A stretch of DNA of 13,672 nucleotides from an uncultured Clostridia bacterium (GTDB lineage: Bacteria; Bacillota; Clostridia; Oscillospirales; CAG-272). Shown here one piece after another: positions 6,639 to 13,672 of this stretch (position 1 is the stretch's first letter; every line of letters starts with the position of its first letter). The translations under genes were made by a program, and so were the position numbers. The notes beneath the pieces are model-generated. The model worked only from the letters and a program-made list of their open reading frames with translations, ran no database searches and had not been told where the DNA came from. The stretch spans positions 1 through 13,672 of the forward strand of contig CAMFEL010000045.1 in NCBI GenBank assembly GCA_945949385.1, read 5' to 3'.

Positions 6639-7427
6639 GTGAAGCTTCTTTTGAAGATAATGTATGTGGGCAGCGCTTACTGCGGTTTTCAGAGTCAGAA
6701 AAACGGGAGAACGGTGCAGGAGGTGCTGACCGAGGCGTGCCGGCGGGTGTTCGGAGAAGCCTGTCTTGTGACCGGCTGTTCGCGAACGGATGCGGGAGTG
6801 CACGCTCTGGGCTTTTGCTGTACGGTGGAGCCGGAGAGAAGGCGGCAGGGTTGGTGCGCTGTACCCGCAGGGCGCGTTCACCGCGCTTTTGAGGCGGTGC
6901 TACCCGACGATATTTCCGTTATTGCCGCGGCAGAGGTGCCGGACGGCTTTCATCCCCGCTACGATTGCAGGGGCAAAAAGTATATTTACCGCTTTTCGGA
7001 CGCTTTGTACCGCGACCCCTTTGAAGAGGGCAGGAGCGAGCGGCTGAAATTCAGGCTTACCGATGAGAAGCTTGACATTATGAACAGGGCGGCGGCACAT
7101 TTTTGCGGCAGGCACGATTTTTCCTCTTTTATGGCAAGCGGCTCGAAGATCACGGATGCGGTGCGCACCGTAAGGGAGGCGGCCGTCACCCGGGAAAGGG
7201 AGCACACGGCGGTTTTCTCCGTCAGCGCGGACGGCTTTCTGTACAATATGGTGCGCATTATGGCGGGAACGCTTATTGATGCGGCTCAGGGACGCATAAA
7301 GCCTTGCGATATTCCGAAGATTATCGAGGCGCGGGACCGTTCTGCGGCAGGCAGGACCGCTTCCCCGGAGGGATTGTATCTCAGCGAGGTTTATTACGGC
7401 GGGGATATACTCTGGCAATGCGAATGA
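6639..7427 (+). CDS. truA: tRNA pseudouridine(38-40) synthase TruA
   Basis: TruA converts uridines 38, 39 and 40 in the anticodon stem-loop of many tRNAs to pseudouridine. The 262-residue protein is of typical family length. The catalytic Asp is D51 in the signature CSRTDAGVHA; the conserved Tyr lies in GKKYIYRF. The C-terminal family signatures FLYNMVRIMAGTL and SPEGLYLSEVYY are intact. It begins at GTG 6639 with a perfect AAGGAGG seven bases upstream; that ribosome site overlaps the ecfT stop codon. Adjacency to ecfA1-ecfA2-ecfT is a classic Firmicutes order, normally at the end of the large ribosomal-protein cluster between rplQ and rplM-rpsI. Neither flank is ribosomal here. Confidence 0.95.
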   Translation: MKLLLKIMYVGSAYCGFQSQKNGRTVQEVLTEACRRVFGEACLVTGCSRTDAGVHALGFCCTVEPERRRQGWCAVPAGRVHRAFEAVLPDDISVIAAAEVPDGFHPRYDCRGKKYIYRFSDALYRDPFEEGRSERLKFRLTDEKLDIMNRAAAHFCGRHDFSSFMASGSKITDAVRTVREAAVTREREHTAVFSVSADGFLYNMVRIMAGTLIDAAQGRIKPCDIPKIIEARDRSAAGRTASPEGLYLSEVYYGGDILWQCE

Positions 7428-7500
7428 TCGGATAATCGGAAATACAGGCGGCCGATTGAACCCGGCGGCGATAAATAACGGGAAAGGAGGGCAGAGGCAT

Positions 7501-8880
7501 ATGGACAAAAGACAGAATAAAAGACAGGATAAAAGACAGAACCAAAGAGACGGCGACGAAGAAGAGCTTATCAGCACAGGCAGAGAGCGCAAAAAGCAAA
7601 AGGCGGACAGAAAAAGGCGCGCCGCCGACAAGCGTGCCGAGGGGCGCGCAGGCGGGAGCGGCGACGGACGCTCGGACGGCAGAAGCTCAAAGAACGCCGT
7701 GCGCGTAGATTTCGGCGAGGCTGAGCAGCCGTACAACAGATACTATGCGGCGGTAGCAGGCAGATACAGATTTGCACGGTACGCCTGTATTATTCTGCTT
7801 GTCGCCTTTCTTCTGAGTATGCTGATCTTTTACAGGGACAGCATTACATATTCAAATCTTATGTACCTTATAAGGGATCTGGACTCCGATACTCCCGTTA
7901 CCGTAGGTGTTTACGCGGATATTACATATGACGGTATGTACTCTCCTTCCTTCGGTATGTTCCGCGGCAGGGTTGCCGTGGCGTCAAAAAACGGATTAAC
8001 TTTGTATTCTGCCTCCGGCAGTACGGAGCTGGAGGACTCCTCCTCCTTTTCAAAGCCGCGGCTTGACACGGGCGACAAGTACGCTCTTGTGTACGATACG
8101 GACGGCACAGGCTACTGCCTTTACACAACGGTGACAAGAGTTTTCAGCGGCAAGACCGATGAAAAAATCGAGGACGGCTGTGTGTCCCGCGACGGACACT
8201 ATGCCCTTATGACCCGCTCCGAGGACGCAAAGCTTGCGGTGACCGTTTACGACAGCGACTTCCGCTCTCTTACCAAATACTACAAGGACAAATATGTGCT
8301 TGATATTGCTCTTGAAGCCGAGGGACGGGAAATTGCAATAGTTTCCGCCGACGCCTCCGCCTCCGTCATTTCCTGCGAGGTAATGCTGGGCAAGGTAGGC
8401 ACGGAGGAAAGCACCCTCATTACCCTTGACGGACTTATGCCCGTAAGCGCAAGCTACGCCGACGACGGCACGCTGCTGCTTTTGTGCGACGGCGCCCTTG
8501 TGGGTATTTCCGACGGAAAGACAGCATGGCAGAAGGAACTTTCCGGCGCCTCTCCGGTCTGTTTTGACATGAGTGGCAACAGGTTTGCCCTGTGCTGTGC
8601 AAAAAACGCGGTGGGCAGCGAAAACGAAGTTTTTGTATTTGACACGGCGGGTAATATATTATATAATAATACTTTGATGAGAAAGATCTCGTACTTTATC
8701 ACCGACGGAGAGGACACCGTTTACGCGGTGGGCGACGGCAGCGCGGAAAAAATTACTCTTTCCGACTCAAAAAGCGAAACCGCGCAGATAGGGCAGCGGG
8801 TCATCGGCGCGCTGTGCCCTCCGGGAAATCTCATTATTTGTACATCCGAGGGGACAACTTCTTACTTTACCGGTGAATGA
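7501..8880 (+). CDS. DUF5711-like membrane-anchored beta-propeller protein
   Basis: A 459-residue protein of unknown function. Residues 1-70 are highly charged and repetitive (MDKRQNKRQDKRQNQR, then Arg/Lys-rich and Gly/Ser/Asp-rich stretches) and should be disordered in the cytoplasm. One membrane segment spans about 93-112. The remaining 350 residues, predicted outside, consist of short beta-strand blocks such as RVAVASKNGLTLYSASG, YALMTRSEDAKLAVTVYDSD and RFALCCAKNAVGSENEVFVFD, suggesting a WD40/PQQ-like propeller. The arrangement and sequence resemble the clostridial DUF5711 family, which I recall often lying next to CvpA genes as here. The ATG at 7501 has AAAGGAGG ten bases upstream; a TTG at 7456 would add 15 residues containing that site. 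Confidence 0.75.
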   Translation: MDKRQNKRQDKRQNQRDGDEEELISTGRERKKQKADRKRRAADKRAEGRAGGSGDGRSDGRSSKNAVRVDFGEAEQPYNRYYAAVAGRYRFARYACIILLVAFLLSMLIFYRDSITYSNLMYLIRDLDSDTPVTVGVYADITYDGMYSPSFGMFRGRVAVASKNGLTLYSASGSTELEDSSSFSKPRLDTGDKYALVYDTDGTGYCLYTTVTRVFSGKTDEKIEDGCVSRDGHYALMTRSEDAKLAVTVYDSDFRSLTKYYKDKYVLDIALEAEGREIAIVSADASASVISCEVMLGKVGTEESTLITLDGLMPVSASYADDGTLLLLCDGALVGISDGKTAWQKELSGASPVCFDMSGNRFALCCAKNAVGSENEVFVFDTAGNILYNNTLMRKISYFITDGEDTVYAVGDGSAEKITLSDSKSETAQIGQRVIGALCPPGNLIICTSEGTTSYFTGE

Positions 8881-8940
8881 TTGCGGCGCGGATGCAATAA
8901 ACTTTTGTATGTAGCTTTTATAAGCTTTGAAAATCGGCTT

Positions 8941-8956
8941 CGGGGTCTTTGCCCCG
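8941..8956 (+). other. Small GC hairpin in the leader of the CvpA gene
   Basis: CGGGG and CCCCG form a 5-bp stem with a 6-base loop, lying 21 bases ahead of the cvpA ATG and just before its weak ribosome site (AAGGCGGT). There is no T-run, so it is not a terminator. It could modulate translation. The rest of the 97-base gap between the DUF5711-like and CvpA genes holds only an imperfect AT-rich inverted repeat (8913-8926). Confidence 0.25.
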
Positions 8957-8977
8957 TGTGAAAAGGCGGTGCATATT

Positions 8978-9712
8978 ATGAGCATTGCGCTCGACATCGT
9001 ACTGGTCGTAATTGCGGCCGTGTGTATAATTTCAGGTTACAGGCGGGGACTTTTCAAGACCGTTATGGGACTTGTTTCCGGTATTGCCTCCCTGCTTGCG
9101 GCTTACTCCTTTTCTCCCGCGCTGTCGGCGTGGATCTATGAAAAGTTTATGCTGAATTCTCTGTCCGGCGGTCTTTGCACTACCTTTTCCTCCATTGCGG
9201 AGACGGGGGCTGACGCGGCAAGCAAGGTTTACGACCTTACAAAGCTTTTGGACAGTCAGCAGTTTTTGGACGTACTTGCCCGCTACGGCGCGGACAGGGA
9301 TAAGGTGGAGAGCCTTATTGACGGCATAGGCGTGGGCGGCGAGGACGCCGTCCGGCGCGTATCCGACGCCGTTGCCGCACCTGTGGCGCAGACAGTGTCC
9401 GATATTATAGCGTTTATCGCGGTTTTTGCCGTCACGCTCATTGCTTTGAAAATAATTACTCATTTTATAGGTCTTTTGTTCAAGCTGCCCGTGCTTCACG
9501 GCCTTGACAAAACTCTGGGACTGGTGTTCGGCTGTCTGTGCGCCCTGTTCTTTGTGTGGGTGTTCGCCATGGTGGCAGCCGCTGCCGTTACAGCCCTCAG
9601 CAGCGCCTATCCCGCAACTTTTTCGGAGAATATTCTGGAAAACAGCTTTCTGCTGAAATTTTTCGCAAAATACAATGTGATCGGAGAAATCTCCGACGCG
9701 TTGGGATTCTGA
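8978..9712 (+). CDS. CvpA family integral membrane protein
   Basis: A 244-residue protein of the CvpA family, named after the E. coli colicin V production gene; the molecular role is unsettled, with proposed functions in envelope homeostasis. Two membrane helices lie at the N-terminus (about 3-20 and 27-46), separated by the conserved turn GYRRGLFKTVMG, and two more follow at about 138-160 and 174-205, with the LPVLHGLDKTLGLVFG turn between them. The long extracytoplasmic loop (about 47-137) is larger than in proteobacterial CvpA and includes an amphipathic stretch. The ATG at 8978 is chosen because the helix begins directly there; the TTG at 8927 would add 17 residues translated across the leader hairpin. 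pgsA follows after 18 bases. Confidence 0.85.
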   Translation: MSIALDIVLVVIAAVCIISGYRRGLFKTVMGLVSGIASLLAAYSFSPALSAWIYEKFMLNSLSGGLCTTFSSIAETGADAASKVYDLTKLLDSQQFLDVLARYGADRDKVESLIDGIGVGGEDAVRRVSDAVAAPVAQTVSDIIAFIAVFAVTLIALKIITHFIGLLFKLPVLHGLDKTLGLVFGCLCALFFVWVFAMVAAAAVTALSSAYPATFSENILENSFLLKFFAKYNVIGEISDALGF

Positions 9713-9730
9713 TAAACCGAGAGGAATAAT

Positions 9731-10303
9731 ATGAAAGCTAAGTACATTCCCAATATCCTGTCAGTTCTGCGGCTTCTCATGTCCTTTGCATTTGCCGCGG
9801 TCTTTATCTGGGCGCCCGATGAAAAGCTCTATATCGCGGTGATTATCTTTGTCGTTGCCGGTATTACGGATGTTGTGGACGGCATTCTGGCAAGGCGCAA
9901 CAACTGGATCACAAACGCGGGCAAGATCCTGGATCCGCTGGCGGATAAGCTGATGCAGTGCACTGCGCTTATCTGTGTTGTGGCGCGCAGGCTGGTGCCG
10001 TGGTGGATACTTATTCCCATAATACTGAAAGAGCTTATTATGGGTGTCGGCTCCGTGGTGTTTTACCGTATGTTCAAACAGATAGGCGTTGCAAAAAACT
10101 ACGGCAAGGCGTACACGGTGATATTCTATGTGGTCATTGCCGCCATTATAGTATTTTACAAGCCCTGGTTCCAATACAATGAGTGGGCTGTGTATACTCT
10201 GTGTATAATTACCGCGATAGCGGGATTTGCGGCTATCGTGCTGTATTACAGGAGCTATCTCAAAGGCAAGCTGGGCAAGAAAAACAGAAAGGCCGAAAAC
10301 TGA
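9731..10303 (+). CDS. pgsA: CDP-diacylglycerol--glycerol-3-phosphate 3-phosphatidyltransferase
   Basis: PgsA makes phosphatidylglycerol phosphate, the committed step to anionic phospholipids and cardiolipin, at the cytoplasmic membrane. The 190-residue length is typical. The CDP-alcohol phosphotransferase signature (D-G-x2-A-R-x8-G-x3-D-x3-D) is complete, with D47, D50, G51, A54, R55, G64, D68 and D72 in the expected spacing. Several membrane helices are visible (about 8-28, 33-50, 90-110, 120-140 and 150-175), and the C-terminus is Lys-rich. GAGGA lies five bases before the ATG. Its stop codon overlaps the start of the Clp ATPase (TGATG), so translation of the two is probably coupled. The sequence excludes PssA-like alternatives less firmly than other families, but PgsA fits best. 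Confidence 0.92.
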   Translation: MKAKYIPNILSVLRLLMSFAFAAVFIWAPDEKLYIAVIIFVVAGITDVVDGILARRNNWITNAGKILDPLADKLMQCTALICVVARRLVPWWILIPIILKELIMGVGSVVFYRMFKQIGVAKNYGKAYTVIFYVVIAAIIVFYKPWFQYNEWAVYTLCIITAIAGFAAIVLYYRSYLKGKLGKKNRKAEN

Positions 10304-12630
10304 TGGTAATGTGTGCAAGATGCCGTAAGCGTATGGCTGTCGTTTTTATTACGAGAGTTGAAAACGGCGAGTCAAAGCAGGAGGGCATTTGTATAAAGTG
10401 CGCAAGGGAGCTGGGGATCAAGCCCGTCAACGATATTATTGACAAGATGGGTCTCAGCGACGAGGATGTGGACCGTATGTCCGAGGAAATGCAGGACATT
10501 ATGGACGGCGTTGAAAACGGCGACGATCCGCTGGGTCTGGGCGCGCTTACTTCTATTGAGGGAAGCGGCGACGAATCGGACGCGCCCGCCGTGGATCTGG
10601 CGCGTATTATGCGCGAGGGACTGGCAAACTCCGAGGGAGGCGCCGGAAGAAAGAACAAAAAGGAAGAAAAGGACGAAAAAGCTCAGGCTCACCGCAAGAA
10701 GGAGACTAAGTTTCTTTCCGCATACTGCCAGAACATCAACGAAAAGGCTCTCATGGGAAAGCTTGACAACATTGTGGGGCGCGAGCGGGAGCTTGACCGT
10801 ATTATTCAGATACTGTGCCGCAGGCAGAAAAACAACCCCTGCCTTATAGGCGAGCCCGGCGTGGGCAAAACCGCCATTGCCGAGGCGCTGGCGCAGAAGA
10901 TAGTACGCGGCGATGTGCCTTATAAGCTGAAAAACAAGATACTGTACCTTGTGGATCTTACCGCTCTGGTGGCGGGGACACAGTTCAGGGGACAGTTTGA
11001 GTCCAGGGTGCTGGGACTTCTCAACGAGGTCAAGGCCGCAGGAAATATTATTCTTGTTATCGACGAGGTACACAATATTGTGGGGGCGGGAGACGCAGAG
11101 GGCTCCATGAACGCCGCCAATATTATGAAGCCCGCCCTGTCACGCGGGGAAATTCAGGTCATAGGAGCTACAACCCTTGCGGAATACCGCAAGTATATTG
11201 AAAAGGATTCCGCCCTGGAGCGGCGTTTTCAGCCGGTAACGGTCAACGAGCCGGGTATTGACGAAAGCGAAAAGGTGCTCAGGGGAATTAAGCATTACTA
11301 CGAGGAATTTCACGGCATCAGCATTCCCGACAGGGTACTGCGATACGCCGTTACTCTCAGCGAAAGATATATTACGGACAGGTATCTGCCCGACAAGGCT
11401 ATCGACCTTATTGACGAGGCGGCGTCTCACATCGCCCTGTCAAGTCCCGAGATAAACGAGCGCTGCGAGCTTGCCGACAGGCTGAAAGCGGTGGAGAACA
11501 GCCGCCGCGAGCTTGAGGCAAAGGCGGAAAGCGGCGAGTCTGCCGACGACGCTACCTACAAGACCCTTGCGGATCTGAAGGTGGAGGAGCTGCAGCTCAA
11601 AAGCCGTATCGGGGAGCTGAAAAAGCTGTGCGCCGATGTGGAAATGAAGGAAAGCGATCTGGCGGATGTTATTGAGATATGGACGGGTATTCCCGCTTCC
11701 GCCATTACCGAGGACGAGTACACCCGTCTTGAGGGACTGGGAGAGCGTATAAGAGAGCGTATTGTGGGTCAGGACGAGGCTGTGGACGCCGTGGTTCGCG
11801 CCGTGCGCCGCTCCCGTACGGGGGTTTCCCCCAAGCGCAAGCCTGTTTCCTTTATTTTCGCAGGTCCCACCGGCGTGGGTAAGACGGAGCTTGTAAAGGT
11901 TTTGGCAAACGATTTGTTTTCCTCTCCCGAAACGCTTATCCGTCTCGATATGAGCGAGTTTATGGATAAGTTTTCCGTTTCCCGCATTGTGGGAGCGCCT
12001 CCCGGATATGTGGGCTACGACGACGGCGGTCAGCTTACGGAGAAGATTAGGCGCAGACCTTATTCCGTGGTGCTTTTCGACGAAATCGAAAAGGCACACC
12101 CCGATGTTATGAACATTCTGCTTCAGATTCTTGACGACGGGCGCATTACGGACGCTCACGGCAAGACAGTAAGCTTTGAGAATACTATTCTCGTAATGAC
12201 AACCAATGCCGGAAGCAGCGGAGGCAGCGCTCCCGCAGGCTTTTCGGAGTCCGCGGTAGGAATGAGCCGCGACAAGACCATGAAGGCGCTCAGCGATTTT
12301 CTCCGTCCCGAGTTTATCAACAGGGTGGACGAGATAATCACCTTCCGCGCTTTGGATATAAAGGATTTCGAGTCTATTGCGGCTATTATGCTTAAGGATC
12401 TGAAAGAGACTCTTGCGGCGCGCTTTATTACCTTTACCTATACGGACGCCGCCGCCCGCCTTATTGCGGAGAACTCCTATTCGGCAAAGTTCGGCGCCAG
12501 AAATATGCGCCGCTTTATTCAGACCGCGGTTGAGGATAAGATCGCGGAAAAGATCGTGGCAGCTCACGGCGATGTCAATGCCGTTACCGTTGATGCGGAC
12601 GGAGGCGGACTGGTGATCGCGGCGCTCTGA
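10303..12630 (+). CDS. ClpE-like Clp ATPase with N-terminal C4 zinc finger
   Basis: A class I Clp/Hsp100 unfoldase of 775 residues. Instead of Clp_N repeats it starts with a C4 zinc-binding motif (C4, C7, C30, C33), as in ClpE. An acidic then Lys-rich linker (about 50-136) follows. AAA1 has Walker A GEPGVGKT (183-190), Walker B VIDE (252-255) and pore loop GTQFRG. A short coiled middle domain spans about 385-450. AAA2 has Walker A GPTGVGKT (521-528), Walker B LFDE (591-594) and pore loop GYVGY (568-572). Both ATPase sites look intact. The region where ClpP-binding partners carry a hydrophobic-Gly-Phe loop reads AGF (645-647). The ATG overlaps the pgsA stop; an alternative ATG lies two codons later. 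A start further upstream would run through pgsA. No CtsR box is seen. Confidence 0.9.
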   Translation: MVMCARCRKRMAVVFITRVENGESKQEGICIKCARELGIKPVNDIIDKMGLSDEDVDRMSEEMQDIMDGVENGDDPLGLGALTSIEGSGDESDAPAVDLARIMREGLANSEGGAGRKNKKEEKDEKAQAHRKKETKFLSAYCQNINEKALMGKLDNIVGRERELDRIIQILCRRQKNNPCLIGEPGVGKTAIAEALAQKIVRGDVPYKLKNKILYLVDLTALVAGTQFRGQFESRVLGLLNEVKAAGNIILVIDEVHNIVGAGDAEGSMNAANIMKPALSRGEIQVIGATTLAEYRKYIEKDSALERRFQPVTVNEPGIDESEKVLRGIKHYYEEFHGISIPDRVLRYAVTLSERYITDRYLPDKAIDLIDEAASHIALSSPEINERCELADRLKAVENSRRELEAKAESGESADDATYKTLADLKVEELQLKSRIGELKKLCADVEMKESDLADVIEIWTGIPASAITEDEYTRLEGLGERIRERIVGQDEAVDAVVRAVRRSRTGVSPKRKPVSFIFAGPTGVGKTELVKVLANDLFSSPETLIRLDMSEFMDKFSVSRIVGAPPGYVGYDDGGQLTEKIRRRPYSVVLFDEIEKAHPDVMNILLQILDDGRITDAHGKTVSFENTILVMTTNAGSSGGSAPAGFSESAVGMSRDKTMKALSDFLRPEFINRVDEIITFRALDIKDFESIAAIMLKDLKETLAARFITFTYTDAAARLIAENSYSAKFGARNMRRFIQTAVEDKIAEKIVAAHGDVNAVTVDADGGGLVIAAL

Positions 12631-12664
12631 GGCGCGGCTGTCAGGAAAGGCAGAGCTTTCCCAT

Positions 12665-13672
12665 ATGGAACGGGACAGAAATTGGCACCGTCTTACCAAC
12701 CACGAGCTTGAGGCGGTGTTTCACAGCGACTGCGCCACCGGCCTTTCCGAGGCTGAGGCGGCGCGCCGCCTGAAAAGAAAGAAAAACCTTGTATGGAGAG
12801 TGCGGAGCGCAAGCGTTAAAAAGTATGCGGTGAAAAGCTTTATGGAGTTTACCACCGTTTTGCTTGTGGCCGCTGTCCTTACGTCTGCCGTATTCAACGG
12901 AGCAGCCGGCGCTTTGCTGGTTTGTCTCATGCTGATTTTATGCAGGGCGGCGAGAGTCGCCGTATACATATCCGCTCAGCGCTCTCTTGAGAAAAACGCC
13001 CGTGCGGCTCTGCCGCAGGTCAAGGTGGTGCGCGGCGGAAATGTCAGGAACGTGGGCGCCGACGAGGTGGCCCCCGGGGATGTTATAATCCTGGACAGCG
13101 GGGACACGGTGCCATGCGACATAAGGCTTACGGCGGCGGACGGACTTCTGGTTTCGGAGGGCTGCGTTACCGACAACGAGGGGATAGTTTCCAAAAATTC
13201 CGAGCCGCTTCCCACGGGCGGCGGGGAGGTACCCATAACGCTCCGTACCAATATGCTGTACGCTACCAGCACCGTAATAAGCGGCTTTGCCGTCGGTATT
13301 GCCGTGGCAACGGGCGCCGACACCCTTGTGTGCGCAAGAGAGGGCTTTGTGGAGCTTTCCGGCGGGCAGGAGGTTCCGGTGCTTGAAAAGCTGTCGGACT
13401 GGAGCCGCATATGCAGTCTTTGCCTTACGGCGGCGGTGCCGCTTATATGCGCCGCCGGTGTGGCTTTCGGCGAAAAGAGTCTGGCGGAATCCTTTGTGCC
13501 CTGCATTGCCATGGCTGCCGCCTGTCTCAGCGAATATCTGGGAGCGGTGGGCGCCGCTGCATGGGCTCATGCTCTGAAAAGCGGCAAAAACGGTGCGGAG
13601 GTCATGCGCAGTGCCGCGGCGGCGGAGCGCGCCGCAGGAGCAAGCACGCTTATACTTCGCTCTCCCTCCGTT
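12665..13672 (+). CDS. P-type ATPase-like protein lacking catalytic motifs (partial, 3' end cut)
   Basis: The first 336 codons of a frame still open at the window end. The order matches a P-type cation ATPase: N-terminal cation-ATPase region (about 5-45, with GLSEAEAARRL), membrane hairpin M1-M2 (about 61-102), actuator domain (about 118-225, with VAPGDVIILDSGDTVPCDIRL and RTNMLYATSTVISG), then M3 (248-268) and M4 (275-298). The actuator TGES is TDNE (169-172). The M4 PEGLP is SEYLG (289-293), keeping only Glu and Leu. The position of the phosphorylated Asp is R332; the 43-residue spacing from the M4 motif equals that between P308 and D351 in SERCA. LPxVETLG before it is also lost. No pump cycle is expected. 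AGGAAAGG lies 14 bases before the ATG. The later P and N domains are not visible. Confidence 0.8.
   Translation, partial: MERDRNWHRLTNHELEAVFHSDCATGLSEAEAARRLKRKKNLVWRVRSASVKKYAVKSFMEFTTVLLVAAVLTSAVFNGAAGALLVCLMLILCRAARVAVYISAQRSLEKNARAALPQVKVVRGGNVRNVGADEVAPGDVIILDSGDTVPCDIRLTAADGLLVSEGCVTDNEGIVSKNSEPLPTGGGEVPITLRTNMLYATSTVISGFAVGIAVATGADTLVCAREGFVELSGGQEVPVLEKLSDWSRICSLCLTAAVPLICAAGVAFGEKSLAESFVPCIAMAAACLSEYLGAVGAAAWAHALKSGKNGAEVMRSAAAAERAAGASTLILRSPSV

Noticed and set aside
8896..8924. Possible promoter in the gap before cvpA (TATAAG at 8919-8924)
   Set aside because: The sequence 17 bases upstream (AATAAA) does not resemble a -35 box, so support is too weak.
11440..12699. A 419-codon minus-strand open frame antisense to the Clp ATPase gene
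   Set aside because: Its translation has no domain features and a composition expected from reading GC-biased codons backwards. The plus strand encodes a fully conserved AAA ATPase.
1..13672. CRISPR arrays, tRNA genes, riboswitch-like leaders, transposases or phage genes
   Set aside because: Intergenic gaps are short (193 bases at most). I saw no spaced direct repeats, cloverleaf sequences, conserved riboswitch cores or mobile-element proteins.

Overview
The window reads as chromosomal DNA of a Gram-positive anaerobe of the class Clostridia, most likely an uncultured gut relative of the Ruminococcaceae/Oscillospiraceae. This is inferred from four things: strong AGGAGG-type ribosome sites, a BspA-like leucine-rich-repeat surface protein, an ECF-truA gene block, and a DUF5711-like/CvpA pair. 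Base composition is moderately GC-rich and even across the window. I see no tRNA, rRNA, CRISPR array, insertion sequence or phage gene.

Left part (1-2040), minus strand: a membrane-anchored XRE-type regulator is followed by a signal-anchored BspA-like repeat protein. The pair probably forms a two-gene operon with its own promoter (about 2012-2040), ending in two consecutive hairpins at 77-13. A 193-base divergent region (1975-2167) separates it from ruvC. That region carries both promoters and a perfect AAATTGCAATTT palindrome.

Right part (2106-13672), plus strand: eleven genes follow a near-consensus sigma-A promoter (TTGACT-17-TATAAT). In order they are ruvC, an RlmI-like methyltransferase with a long lysine-rich tail, ecfA1, ecfA2, ecfT, truA, a DUF5711-like membrane beta-propeller, a CvpA-family protein, pgsA, a ClpE-like zinc-finger Clp ATPase, and the first 336 codons of a P-type-ATPase-like protein cut by the window end. 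Gaps are 122 bases or less, several genes overlap (ATGA, TGATG, 14 bases), and no convincing terminator was found between them, so long read-through units are likely. The ECF block supplies the energising module for vitamin or metal uptake; no substrate-binding S component is present, as is usual for shared (group II) ECF modules. DUF5711-like, CvpA, PgsA, ClpE-like and P-type-like proteins form an envelope/proteostasis neighbourhood.

The most unusual item is the last gene. It has a clear P-type ATPase architecture (cation-ATPase N-terminal region, M1-M4, actuator domain), but all three diagnostic catalytic signatures visible in this part are replaced: TGES by TDNE, PEGLP by SEYLG, and the phosphorylated Asp of DKTGT by Arg. 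The reading frame is intact, so this looks like a retained pseudoenzyme rather than a decaying gene.
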